A stretch of DNA of 13,250 nucleotides, from contig JAIDPG010000326.1 in the NCBI GenBank assembly GCA_029062865.1, positions 1 through 13,250 on the forward strand, in the 5' to 3' direction. This document shows positions 5,548 through 11,919 of the stretch, one piece after another. The position numbers were made by a program, and so were the translations under genes. This DNA comes from Oscillospiraceae bacterium. GTDB taxonomy: Bacteria; Bacillota; Clostridia; Oscillospirales; Ruminococcaceae. Position 1 is the stretch's first letter. Each line of letters starts with the position of its first letter. The notes below the pieces were generated by a model. That model searched no databases, was not told where the DNA came from, and worked only from the letters and a program-made list of their open reading frames with translations.

Positions 5548-8262
5548 TTACCGCTCGTCGCCGAATGCCGGAGTGGTGATCAGATTGCCGTTAGCGTCAT
5601 AAACGCCGCCCTCGGAGCCGGAGCCGCTTCCGGCGAAGGGAAGCGTGGGCTCGGGCTTGTTGGGAACCTTGGATTCGCTCCAAAGAGCCTTCAGAACGGT
5701 CTCCGCGTCCTTGTAGATATCCTCATACTCTTTTCTGAAGTCGTTGAGCTCACTTTCGGAAAGCTGCGGGTTGTCGGAGTAAACTACTTCGCCTATGCGG
5801 TCGATGAGGTCGTAGAGCCTATCCTGATAATCCTTCGCAACGTCGTACGACTTGGTGCCGTAAGAGATATTGTATGCGCCCGTCCAGTTGTAAACATCAA
5901 AGTAAGCGTCCCAAACCTCGTCCTCAAGGTCCCAGTACTTCTGTCTGAGGTCAGTGTCGACAGGGTTAGAGGGATTAGTGGGGTTTGTTGGGTTTGTTGG
6001 GTTTGTGGGGAGAGGATCGGGATTAGGCACGATCGAGCCGCCGCCCAGATCGCCGAATATCTCATCAAGACCGCTGTTCTCAACCGCCGTCATAAGCTCG
6101 CCGATGAAGCTCTGGAGCTTCTGCTGCGTTGCCGCGTCGGGCTCTGCGCCGTTCGCGATGTCGGTGATGTCAATTACGTCGGACGGAACGGAAAGCGCGG
6201 AGGTGTCGTCGCCGTATGTGAGATCCATATTCAAATCGAACTTAGCAACGCTGCTGATAGTCGCGCCGACGTTGTAATTGATCGTGCTGCCGTTTACGAC
6301 TGTGCCGACCGTGAACGAAGAGTTGTTGATCATATCGGCTTCCTCGGCGTCGAAGTCGCCGGTATTCTTCGGAACATTCATCGAGATCGTGTAAGTGCCG
6401 ACCTCAACCTCGGTCTTGCCGTAGGTTACCTTCTCAACGCCGCTGTAATCAACGATCACGGAAATTTCCGCGGGGTCATAGCTGTCCATATTGGAAACCG
6501 AAATGGTGATCTTGCCGTTCTTGTCGTCGGTCTTTTCGTTCACCATTTTCATAACGGTTTCGCCATCGGCGAGGATCTCAAACACGCTCATGCTGTCGTT
6601 GTCAGCGAACGCGATCTCCATTACCTGCTCGCCCTCCGCAACAAGCGCGAAGCTCTTTGCGAGGGTCTTGCCGCTGTTGTTTACAACGGTTCTTACAACG
6701 ATCTTGTCGCCTTCCTCAAGACCCTCAATGTCGATAACCATATCGGTGATGTCGTTCTTGAAGTCGGAAACGGTGTAGGACTCATCGAAGTTGTTTATGT
6801 ACTCAACGATCTGCTTGCTGAAATACTCGTCGTTAGCAATGTGCTCAAACATCTCCTTGAAGAGGTTCTCGAGGTTCTTGCCGTTGATGTCCGCGACGAT
6901 GAGCTTGCCAGAGATCTCCTTGCCCGCAACGTAAAGCGAGCCCTTATCCATTGTTACGGAAGCCGCCTCTACGTGCTTGGTGTAGATGCCGACGATCTCC
7001 TCAAGCAAACGGTCGATCTCCGCGGGGTCGAGGTCGAGAGCCTCGGTCTTGGTAGTTGCGGAGGAGCTTCCCGAAGCGTTGGTCTTGATCATAAAGCCGG
7101 TCTTTGAAGCGAACGGGAACGAAACGTAAATCGAACCGTCGTCCTGCATTACAGCCTTCATGTCAATAACGCTGCCGTTGCCGAACTCCGCGCCGATAAC
7201 CGTGCCGAGAGTGTCCGCGGAAGCCGCGTAGTTGTAGTTGATCGTCGTGCCGTTAAGAATATCCAGAACCTCATCTGCGCCATCAAGACCGCCGAGGTCC
7301 TTAACGTTCAGCGAGATCTTGCCCGAGATAGCGTCCGCGCCGTAGGTGGACTGCATAAACTCGTGGTAGGAGGTGATCATACCCGAAATGTCAATGCCGT
7401 CAAACGGATTGTCGGACATATTAGCGTAAGCCGAGCCCGCGGTTCTGTCGGACATAAAGCCATAACCGCCGTAGCCGCCTATCATCGGATTCATCTGCTG
7501 GGTCGCAAAAGCGCCCGCAACGCTCGAAACAGTCTTTATCTGGCTCGAAAGCGCCGTGGTGTCGAGCTCCTTGGAGATCTCCTTGAAGGTCTCCTTCTCG
7601 ACCATTGCCGCGTACTTGGGCTTGCCCATAAACGTCGAGAGGAACGAGGCTCTGTTCGCGAAGAACCAGCCCGCCGCCGCGCCTATCAAAGCTACAACGA
7701 CGCAAACGAGCGTTATAACGATGCCCTTTACGGGGCTCTTCTTCGTCTTGGCAGCCGCCACAGCAGCGACCGCCGCGCCGTTAAGGCCTGCCGCGTCGCC
7801 TGCTGCGGGCATTTGTCCGCTTGTCGGAGCGTACGCGGGGATAGACGGATCGTTCGGTGCGCCGGTGGGCGCGAAGCCGTTGTTGTATGTAGGCTGTGGA
7901 ATAACCGAAGCCGCCGGTGCCGCCGGTGTGGGAACGGGAGTCGGAACTGCCGTCGCCGTGGGAGTGGGAACTGCTGTCGGCGTAGGAACGGGAGCGGGTG
8001 CAGGTGTCGGAACAGCAGCCGCGGGAGCCGCCGTGTTCATAGCCGCCACAAGGTCGTCCGCGCTCGGTTCCTTAGTTAAGGAAACAGCGGAAGCCGCCGC
8101 CATGGGAGTGCCGCACGACGTGCAGAACTTCGCGCCCGCTGCGAGCTCCAATCCGCACTTCGCGCAGAAGATTTTCGCCGGCTCAGCAGCTGCAGGTGTA
8201 CCGCAAACGGTGCAGAACTTAGCGCCGTTCGGTATTTCATTGTTACATTTACTGCAAATCAT
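5548..8262 (-). CDS. Large zinc-ribbon, single-membrane-segment protein with exported domain
   Basis: A 904-residue protein starting at the ATG at 8262, with AAAGGA (8270-8275) as ribosome binding site. Parts in order: two consecutive zinc ribbons (C3, C6, C17, C20 and C33, C36, C47, C50, each ending CGTP); an Ala/Pro/Thr linker with VPTP-like repeats (84-114); a Gly/Pro/Asn stretch (121-160); a Lys-flanked membrane helix (about 178-202); then a large, probably extracellular region (205-744) rich in Asp, Ser, Thr and Val with beta-strand-like alternation. A TNP repeat spacer (753-764) leads to a Tyr/Asp-rich helical tail (770-860) and a Gly/Ser end. This matches a general Clostridia type with a cytoplasmic ribbon head and an exported domain, possibly the group named DUF6583, though I cannot confirm that. 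No catalytic motif is seen. Lipid or ligand binding by the exported part is only a thought. It is flanked by its own promoter and terminator. Confidence 0.9.
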   Translation of the reverse strand: MICSKCNNEIPNGAKFCTVCGTPAAAEPAKIFCAKCGLELAAGAKFCTSCGTPMAAASAVSLTKEPSADDLVAAMNTAAPAAAVPTPAPAPVPTPTAVPTPTATAVPTPVPTPAAPAASVIPQPTYNNGFAPTGAPNDPSIPAYAPTSGQMPAAGDAAGLNGAAVAAVAAAKTKKSPVKGIVITLVCVVVALIGAAAGWFFANRASFLSTFMGKPKYAAMVEKETFKEISKELDTTALSSQIKTVSSVAGAFATQQMNPMIGGYGGYGFMSDRTAGSAYANMSDNPFDGIDISGMITSYHEFMQSTYGADAISGKISLNVKDLGGLDGADEVLDILNGTTINYNYAASADTLGTVIGAEFGNGSVIDMKAVMQDDGSIYVSFPFASKTGFMIKTNASGSSSATTKTEALDLDPAEIDRLLEEIVGIYTKHVEAASVTMDKGSLYVAGKEISGKLIVADINGKNLENLFKEMFEHIANDEYFSKQIVEYINNFDESYTVSDFKNDITDMVIDIEGLEEGDKIVVRTVVNNSGKTLAKSFALVAEGEQVMEIAFADNDSMSVFEILADGETVMKMVNEKTDDKNGKITISVSNMDSYDPAEISVIVDYSGVEKVTYGKTEVEVGTYTISMNVPKNTGDFDAEEADMINNSSFTVGTVVNGSTINYNVGATISSVAKFDLNMDLTYGDDTSALSVPSDVIDITDIANGAEPDAATQQKLQSFIGELMTAVENSGLDEIFGDLGGGSIVPNPDPLPTNPTNPTNPTNPSNPVDTDLRQKYWDLEDEVWDAYFDVYNWTGAYNISYGTKSYDVAKDYQDRLYDLIDRIGEVVYSDNPQLSESELNDFRKEYEDIYKDAETVLKALWSESKVPNKPEPTLPFAGSGSGSEGGVYDANGNLITTPAFGDER
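5971..6006 (-). repeat. In-frame 9-base tandem repeat coding Thr-Asn-Pro
   Basis: Four consecutive 9-base units code TNP TNP TNP and then TNP-like SNP (residues 753-764). They separate the large exported region from the C-terminal helical tail. Unit gain or loss would keep the frame, so copy number may vary between strains. Confidence 0.85.
7921..8013 (-). repeat. Degenerate repeats coding the VPTP/PAP linker
   Basis: Related short units (GGAGTCGGAACTG-like on the plus strand) code Val-Pro-Thr-Pro, Ala-Val-Pro-Thr and Pro-Ala-Pro blocks at residues 84-114. This makes an extended linker between the second zinc ribbon and the membrane segment. Confidence 0.75.
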
Positions 8263-8311
8263 AGCTTAATCCTTTCATTACTAGATGATGCCGCTATTGG
8301 CACTTAAACAC

Positions 8312-8340
8312 ATTATACAACATTTCGTCGGCTTTGTCAA
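8312..8340 (-). promoter_or_regulatory. Perfect consensus promoter for the large zinc-ribbon gene
   Basis: On the minus strand: TTGACA (8335-8340), exactly 17 bases, TATAAT (8312-8317). Both hexamers match the sigma-A consensus at all positions. The predicted start is near 8305, with a leader of about 43 bases. High basal expression is expected unless it is repressed. Confidence 0.92.
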
Positions 8341-8362
8341 GTACCTTTTAGTGGTAAGAATT

Positions 8363-8407
8363 TAAGAAGCAAGAGGTTAGAGTTCGAAACCGAAATCTTA
8401 CTTCTTA
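8363..8407. repeat. Imperfect inverted repeat upstream of the promoter
   Basis: TAAGAAGCAAG (8363-8373) faces CTTACTTCTTA (8397-8407), an 11-bp match with one mismatch. The centre contains GGTT/AACC (8375-8378, 8388-8391) and TTCGAA. It lies between the terminator of the 3D gene and the -35 box of the zinc-ribbon gene, with no T-run after it. It could be a protein-binding site or a decayed repeat. The rest of 8263-8452 holds only the promoter and leader of the zinc-ribbon gene. Confidence 0.4.
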
Positions 8408-8445
8408 TAATAAAACGAAACAGCTCCAAAAAATGCTGCAAGATA

Positions 8446-8485
8446 ATACAAAAAAGTTTTCCCCGCCGTAGGCGGGGAAAACTTT
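8446..8485 (-). terminator. Rho-independent terminator of the G5-3D gene
   Basis: A perfect 15-bp stem (8485-8471 with 8467-8453) with a three-base loop (TAC on the minus strand). The arms run AAAGTTTTCCCCGCC / GGCGGGGAAAACTTT, and the T-run continues past the stem on the minus strand (TTTTTTGTATT). It lies 20 bases past the stop codon at 8506. The flanking A/T pairs make it look bidirectional. Confidence 0.93.
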
Positions 8486-8505
8486 AATTGTACATTGTCA
8501 ATTGT

Positions 8506-9567
8506 TTATCCGTGTCCCTCGGAGAGAACGTAAATATCTACCGTATGCGCTCCCCAGCGGCAGCTGTCCTGATAGCTTGCCATAAAGAGATCTACAAGCA
8601 CCGTGCCCTCCATCATTCCAAGCCCCGTGTCGGCGGCTATCGCGTAGCCGTAAACCAAGCCGTCGTGCGAGACTATGTACAGCTCGCTGCCGTAGGGAAT
8701 AACATTCGGATTTACCGCGACTGTGCCCACAACGGCGTAGCGCCCGCTTGCGGTTCTTGCGCCCGCTCTCGCGCTGTACGCGGTGGATTTGCCCGTGATA
8801 ATGCGCGTGTAGCTCTCCGGGAGACCGTTTACGAGCTTGACGGTATCGGGCGTGTTGTTGTTATACGGAGTCGCCAGCGCGACGCCGCGCTCTATAACCT
8901 CGTTGACGGGCTGCTTCTCAACCGTTTCGGAGAGCGTCTCGCTTCTTACGAGCTTTCCGTTGATGTAGGTATCCTTGATTTTGGAAACGAGCATACCGTT
9001 TTCGCCCTCGGTGAGGACTGTTTCGTTGCCGTACGCGAGGTCGGGGTCGTCAACGAACTCCGTCTCAAACGGAATATCCTGAACAACAGTTCTCTGTGAG
9101 TATCTGACGCGGGTTATATTGATTATCATATCCTCTGTGGTTTCCGTGTCAAGCGCGGGTTTTACCTCGTCGTACTCTCCGAGAGTAACCTCAGCCTTCG
9201 CGAGAATGTCAGCGACCGTGCCCTTTACCATCGTGACGCGGCGCGTCTCGCCGTCAACCTTGACGTTTACGGTAAACGCACGCTGGATAGTGATGTGACC
9301 CTCGTTGTTTTCGTCCTTCGCGTAGCTTACGCGGTCTTCCTCGCCGAGCTCGTAGTTCTCGTCAGCGAGGATCTCGTAAATATCGCTTTCGTTGGTTTTG
9401 ATTTCCTTTGTAATGCCATTATCGGTGATGAACACGCTTCTCTTAAATCCGCGGTAACCCGTCATCATTACGACCGAGAAAACGATCGCGGCGAATATGC
9501 AGACTTTGATCACCTTGTCGCGGAATAACAAACGGTTCATCTTTGCGTTTACTATCTGTGGCTTCAT
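8506..9567 (-). CDS. DUF348-G5-3D domain cell-surface protein (YabE/Rpf-like)
   Basis: A 353-residue protein. AGGAGG (9575-9580 on the opposite strand) lies 7 bases before the ATG at 9567. Layout: a short basic N-terminus, a membrane or signal helix (20-37), two DUF348 ubiquitin-like units (about 43-85 and 98-138), a G5 domain (about 148-229), and a C-terminal 3D domain (about 256-348). The 3D part has the double-psi-barrel signature, including D313 in AADTG, D326 in VLVDLF and the closing WGAHTVDIYVL. This architecture is that of Bacillus subtilis YabE and related resuscitation-promoting-factor-like proteins, which bind or cleave peptidoglycan glycan strands outside the cell. The segment between D313 and D326 (TGLGMMEGTVLV) departs from the usual GGAIKGNRI, a form I believe occurs in Clostridia. 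A structured leader precedes the gene. Confidence 0.92.
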   Translation of the reverse strand: MKPQIVNAKMNRLLFRDKVIKVCIFAAIVFSVVMMTGYRGFKRSVFITDNGITKEIKTNESDIYEILADENYELGEEDRVSYAKDENNEGHITIQRAFTVNVKVDGETRRVTMVKGTVADILAKAEVTLGEYDEVKPALDTETTEDMIINITRVRYSQRTVVQDIPFETEFVDDPDLAYGNETVLTEGENGMLVSKIKDTYINGKLVRSETLSETVEKQPVNEVIERGVALATPYNNNTPDTVKLVNGLPESYTRIITGKSTAYSARAGARTASGRYAVVGTVAVNPNVIPYGSELYIVSHDGLVYGYAIAADTGLGMMEGTVLVDLFMASYQDSCRWGAHTVDIYVLSEGHG

Positions 9568-9762
9568 AATACTGCCTCCTGTTAGTCGTTATCGGGCTCG
9601 TTTTTTTATGTTTATATGATGCGAGTCCCTAGCCATAACTTCCTTCGGTGAGCCGCTTAGCCGTGGGGTAAGGCAAGCGGTCGGCAAATGTTCTGTCCCC
9701 AACAGAGATTTGCGGTTATTTACGATCGCGGAGCATACATATAGTGGTGCTCTTGCGACGTT
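9568..9762 (-). promoter_or_regulatory. Structured 5' leader of the G5-3D gene; candidate cis-regulatory RNA
   Basis: From the predicted start near 9762 the mRNA has about 195 bases before the ATG, dense in hairpins. In transcript order: (a) GAGCA/UGCUC (9752-9748 with 9735-9731), extended by a short GC helix; (b) GCAAAU/AUUUGC (9713-9708 with 9689-9684), with inner UCUGU/ACAGA and loop UGGGG (9701-9697); (c) CCGCUU/AAGCGG (9680-9675 with 9658-9653), with inner GCC/GGC and a loop holding CCCCA (9668-9664). The loops of (b) and (c) are complementary over five bases. GUUAU at 9639-9635 can close (b)+(c) by pairing with AUAAC (9719-9715), or pair instead with AUAAC at 9592-9588 next to a GGG-A-CUCG/CGAGCCC helix just before the ribosome binding site. 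No U-run follows, so translation control would be the likelier mode. I do not match it to any riboswitch class I know. Confidence 0.5.
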
Positions 9763-9768
9763 AATGCT

Positions 9769-9797
9769 ATTATAGCGCAATTTTTAGTAAATGTCAA
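9769..9797 (-). promoter_or_regulatory. Perfect consensus promoter for the G5-3D gene
   Basis: On the minus strand: TTGACA (9792-9797), exactly 17 bases, TATAAT (9769-9774). This fixes the predicted start near 9762 and so the length of the structured leader. Confidence 0.92.
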
Positions 9798-10018
9798 ACA
9801 GAAACAAACGGTTGAATTTGTAGACGTTGCACAAAAACAGCTTGTAATAATTTTGTAACCTTTTGATTACAGCGGAGAATTTTGTTGAATTCAAGTTGAT
9901 TTTGAAAAAGTTATTGTAAATTTTACTAAAAAGCGTTACTCGAAATTATTGGCAAATCTGCACAAAAATTCCCAATTCTCGCCCTGCCGGTTATTGATTT
10001 TAACAAGAAGCCGCGCGG
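9798..10018. other. AT-rich spacer between divergent promoters
   Basis: About 220 bases with no open frame that resembles a gene. Small symmetric elements are present: TTGAATTCAA (9885-9894) and a TGTAAT/ATTACA pair spanning about 9843-9870. These could be operator sites for either divergent transcript, but I see no known regulator box. Otherwise I see nothing in it. Confidence 0.4.
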
Positions 10019-10047
10019 TTGACAAACGGGACAAAATATTATATAAT
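10019..10047 (+). promoter_or_regulatory. Perfect consensus promoter for the trmB operon
   Basis: TTGACA (10019-10024), exactly 17 bases, TATAAT (10042-10047). The predicted start is near 10054, giving a leader of about 132 bases to the first gene at 10186. Confidence 0.92.
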
Positions 10048-10056
10048 AAAGACAAC

Positions 10057-10084
10057 GCATTGTTTTCCGTGCGGAAAACAATGC
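10057..10084 (+). promoter_or_regulatory. 5'-terminal mRNA hairpin of the trmB operon
   Basis: A perfect inverted repeat: GCATTGTTTTCC (10057-10068) pairs with GGAAAACAATGC (10073-10084) around the four-base loop GTGC. It begins about three bases after the predicted transcription start, and no T-run follows, so it is not a terminator. Hairpins at the very 5' end commonly shield mRNA from 5' decay. A smaller hairpin CTGCG/CGCAG follows (10113-10117 with 10126-10130). The remainder of the leader shows nothing I recognise. Confidence 0.6.
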
Positions 10085-10185
10085 AATGGCGGTAAGATCG
10101 AGGAAAAGCACGCTGCGTTCCATGCCGCAGACCGGGATCGCATGTATCATAATAATAACGAACGTTTTGAAAAAGAGGCAATGAT

Positions 10186-10725
10186 ATGAGCCGAGTCGAG
10201 AATAAAATCATACGCGGAAGAATGAGCTTGATGGCGGACAATCCGTATCGTTGGGTGCTTCCGTTCGCGCTTGTTGAAGCGGCGGGCTTTGCGGCGGCGA
10301 TGCCGTTTATTATCCCGGGTCTGAAAGAACGCAGCTTTATGATCCTGATAGCATTTCTGATCCTTGCCGTTTTCAGCTTCGCAGCGCAGCTCTTTTTCAT
10401 CTCGGCGAAGTCCGGAAAGCCGTGCGAATACGAGGCGGACGACGAGAAATTCATTATACGCCGCAGCGGTATGCAGGAGGAGTGCTTTTACTATTCACAA
10501 ACGCACAGTGTACAAATCGAGCCGTTCTCCATGGTGTTTATTAGCTGCGGATATAAGGTGACTATTGAGACGGATTTTAAGACAGCTATATTCTACTACG
10601 CGTTCGGCGGACCGCACGACAAAACATTGCCGGAGGATACTCCGTTCGCGCTTTTGGGAGAACGCATTCCGCGGAGCGATAATAAAAACGGAGATGTTTC
10701 CCTCGGCGAATACGAGCGATATTAA
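10186..10725 (+). CDS. Small membrane protein with two helices, unknown function
   Basis: A 179-residue protein. AGAGG at 10174-10178 lies seven bases before the ATG at 10186; an earlier ATG at 10181 meets a stop after two codons. Two hydrophobic segments (about 24-43 and 50-72) form a hairpin anchor. A cytoplasmic-looking part follows (about 78-145) with beta-strand-like alternation (EADDEKFIIRR, FYYSQTHSVQIEPFSMVFISCGYKVTIE). This arrangement resembles YcxB-like or PH-like membrane proteins of Firmicutes, but I do not recognise the family with confidence. The C-terminal 30 residues are polar. It is the first gene after the consensus promoter at 10019 and stops 21 bases before the trmB-like gene, so the two are very likely one transcript. 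Confidence 0.8.
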   Translation: MSRVENKIIRGRMSLMADNPYRWVLPFALVEAAGFAAAMPFIIPGLKERSFMILIAFLILAVFSFAAQLFFISAKSGKPCEYEADDEKFIIRRSGMQEECFYYSQTHSVQIEPFSMVFISCGYKVTIETDFKTAIFYYAFGGPHDKTLPEDTPFALLGERIPRSDNKNGDVSLGEYERY

Positions 10726-10746
10726 AGCGGATTTTGGAGAAATGCT

Positions 10747-11436
10747 ATGAGAATGAGACGCAAAAAGAACTTAGACGAGCGCGTTGAGGCTTGCCGCGCG
10801 GTTATGCTTTATATGCAGTGCCAGAACGAGCACGCGGGCGACCCGCTTTCGGAGGAGTTCTTCGCGGATTCCCGAAAGGTTTTCGGCAACGACAACCCGC
10901 TGTATCTTGAGATAGGCTGCGGAAAGGGCGGCTTCGCGTTGGAATTCGCGCGGCAGAACCCCGACATCAACCTTATCGCGCTGGAGAAAACGCCGAACGT
11001 TCTCGTAACGGGCATGGAGGAGCAGATGCGCTTGCGGCTGCCGAATTTGCGGTTTTGCCTCGGTCAGGCGGAGTATCTCGACCACCTGTTCCACGAGCGG
11101 ACGATCGACCGCCTGTTCCTGAATTTCAGCTGCCCGTTCCCTAAGAAGCAGTACGCGAACCACCGGCTGACGCACGCGCGGTTTCTGGAGATATATCGGA
11201 AAGTCCTGAAAAACGGCGCGGAAATACACCAGAAGACCGACAATATGCACTTTTTCGAGTTTTCGATAGAGCAGTTCTCCGCGAACGGCTTCCCGCTGAA
11301 AAACGTCTCGCTGGATTTGCACAACAGCGGCTTTGAGGGGAATATCATGACGGAGTACGAAAAGCGCTTCAGCGAAATGGGGCAGCCGATCTATCGGCTT
11401 GAAGCAATCTGCGGAGGTGACGGCAATGGAAAGTGA
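10747..11436 (+). CDS. trmB: tRNA (guanine-N7)-methyltransferase TrmB-like protein, active-site variant
   Basis: A 229-residue protein of normal family length. TrmB uses S-adenosylmethionine to methylate G46 in the tRNA variable loop. The start at 10747 is supported by GGAGA (10736-10740) and by the MRMR opening typical of Firmicutes TrmB. Family marks are the SAM-binding loop E55-IGCGKG, a conserved acidic residue at E80, KTDN (163-166), LDLHNS (189-194), NIMTEYE (199-205) and GQPIYR (212-217). The usual NFSDPWPKKRHxKRRL signature reads NFSCPFPKKQY (126-136) followed by ANHRLTH. Thus the Asp that is essential in characterised enzymes (D144 of E. coli) is C129, the Trp is Phe, and three basic positions are changed. 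It may be a divergent active form, a paralogue with another role, or inactive. The gene overlaps the next by 11 bases. Confidence 0.88.
   Translation: MRMRRKKNLDERVEACRAVMLYMQCQNEHAGDPLSEEFFADSRKVFGNDNPLYLEIGCGKGGFALEFARQNPDINLIALEKTPNVLVTGMEEQMRLRLPNLRFCLGQAEYLDHLFHERTIDRLFLNFSCPFPKKQYANHRLTHARFLEIYRKVLKNGAEIHQKTDNMHFFEFSIEQFSANGFPLKNVSLDLHNSGFEGNIMTEYEKRFSEMGQPIYRLEAICGGDGNGK
11413..11420 (+). promoter_or_regulatory. Ribosome binding site that decides the start of the gene at 11426
   Basis: GGAGGTGA, a near-perfect match to the 16S rRNA tail, sits five bases before the ATG at 11426 and inside the end of the trmB-like gene. It rules out the upstream in-frame TTG at 11399. Confidence 0.85.
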
Positions 11437-11905
11437 GTTTCTGGTTTTCGACCACCTGCCGTTCAAGCTGACGGTCATCGAGGTGCTGATGTACCGGCTG
11501 AAGCTGCTCGGGGAGCCGTACAACGCTATGGACGAGTTTTTTGAGCGCTACAAAGACGATTATCTGACGGTCTCCGATGAGGAGGCGCTGTGGCGGCTGG
11601 AGGAGTACATCGAGCGCGGCACGAGATATTTCACCGAGCTCAAGATACCGCGTTCTCTCGCGCCGAAAATACGTTATTTATATTCGGGCGAGGAAATGAA
11701 CGTCTATGGCAATATAAACCCGCAATGGCTCGACTGGGAGAAGTACGAGGACGGCGCGATGTTCGCGATAACCGACATCAGCGAACGTGAGATAAAACAG
11801 TTTCCGAATTTGGAGGGCATTACATTTAATATGTATCTCGACCCGCCCGAGGAGCTGCTGCGGAAGTTAGAGAATTTGAAAATTGAGATAAACCCGCAGG
11901 ATTGA
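11426..11905 (+). CDS. Hypothetical acidic protein, 159 residues
   Basis: A soluble, Glu/Leu/Tyr-rich protein that begins MESEFLVFDHLPFKLTVIEV. It has a helical N-terminal half (about 10-70, with YRLKLLGEPYNAMDEFFERY and EEALWRLEEYIERGTRYF), a central part with NINPQWLDWEKYEDGAMFAI, and a C-terminal piece (FPNLEGITFNMYLDPPEELL). No Cys or His cluster, signal peptide or membrane segment is present. I do not recognise the family. Its start lies inside the trmB-like gene behind an excellent ribosome binding site, and its stop is 14 bases before the next start, so it is translated as part of this operon. The ITFNMYLDPPEELLRKLENL segment, with strand then helix, recalls leucine-rich-repeat or SMI1/SUKH-like ends, but this is too weak to name. 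Confidence 0.8.
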   Translation: MESEFLVFDHLPFKLTVIEVLMYRLKLLGEPYNAMDEFFERYKDDYLTVSDEEALWRLEEYIERGTRYFTELKIPRSLAPKIRYLYSGEEMNVYGNINPQWLDWEKYEDGAMFAITDISEREIKQFPNLEGITFNMYLDPPEELLRKLENLKIEINPQD

Positions 11906-11919
11906 CGACAGAGGACATT

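Noticed and set aside
5536..7107. A long open frame of 523 codons on the plus strand, opposite the large zinc-ribbon gene
   Set aside because: It is antisense to a well-supported gene with promoter, ribosome binding site and terminator, has a repetitive Val/Arg/Asp composition typical of codon-bias shadows, and spans the minus-strand repeats.
8375..8391. GGTT...TTCGAA...AACC resembling a tRNA T-arm
   Set aside because: No acceptor stem, D-arm or anticodon arm can be folded around it on either strand. It is the centre of an imperfect inverted repeat.
9588..9760. c-di-AMP (ydaO) riboswitch in the leader of the 3D gene
   Set aside because: Considered because of the cell-wall target gene, but the conserved segments I remember for that class (such as the GACAGCUAAC region and the GGGGUGAAU segment) are not present. 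Kept as an unnamed structured leader.
10057..10084. Rho-independent terminator in front of the small membrane protein gene
   Set aside because: The stem is strong, but no T-run follows on the plus strand and it lies directly at the predicted transcription start.
11399..11425. TTG start nine codons upstream for the 159-residue protein
   Set aside because: GGAGGTGA at 11413-11420 lies inside this extension and at the right distance from the ATG at 11426.
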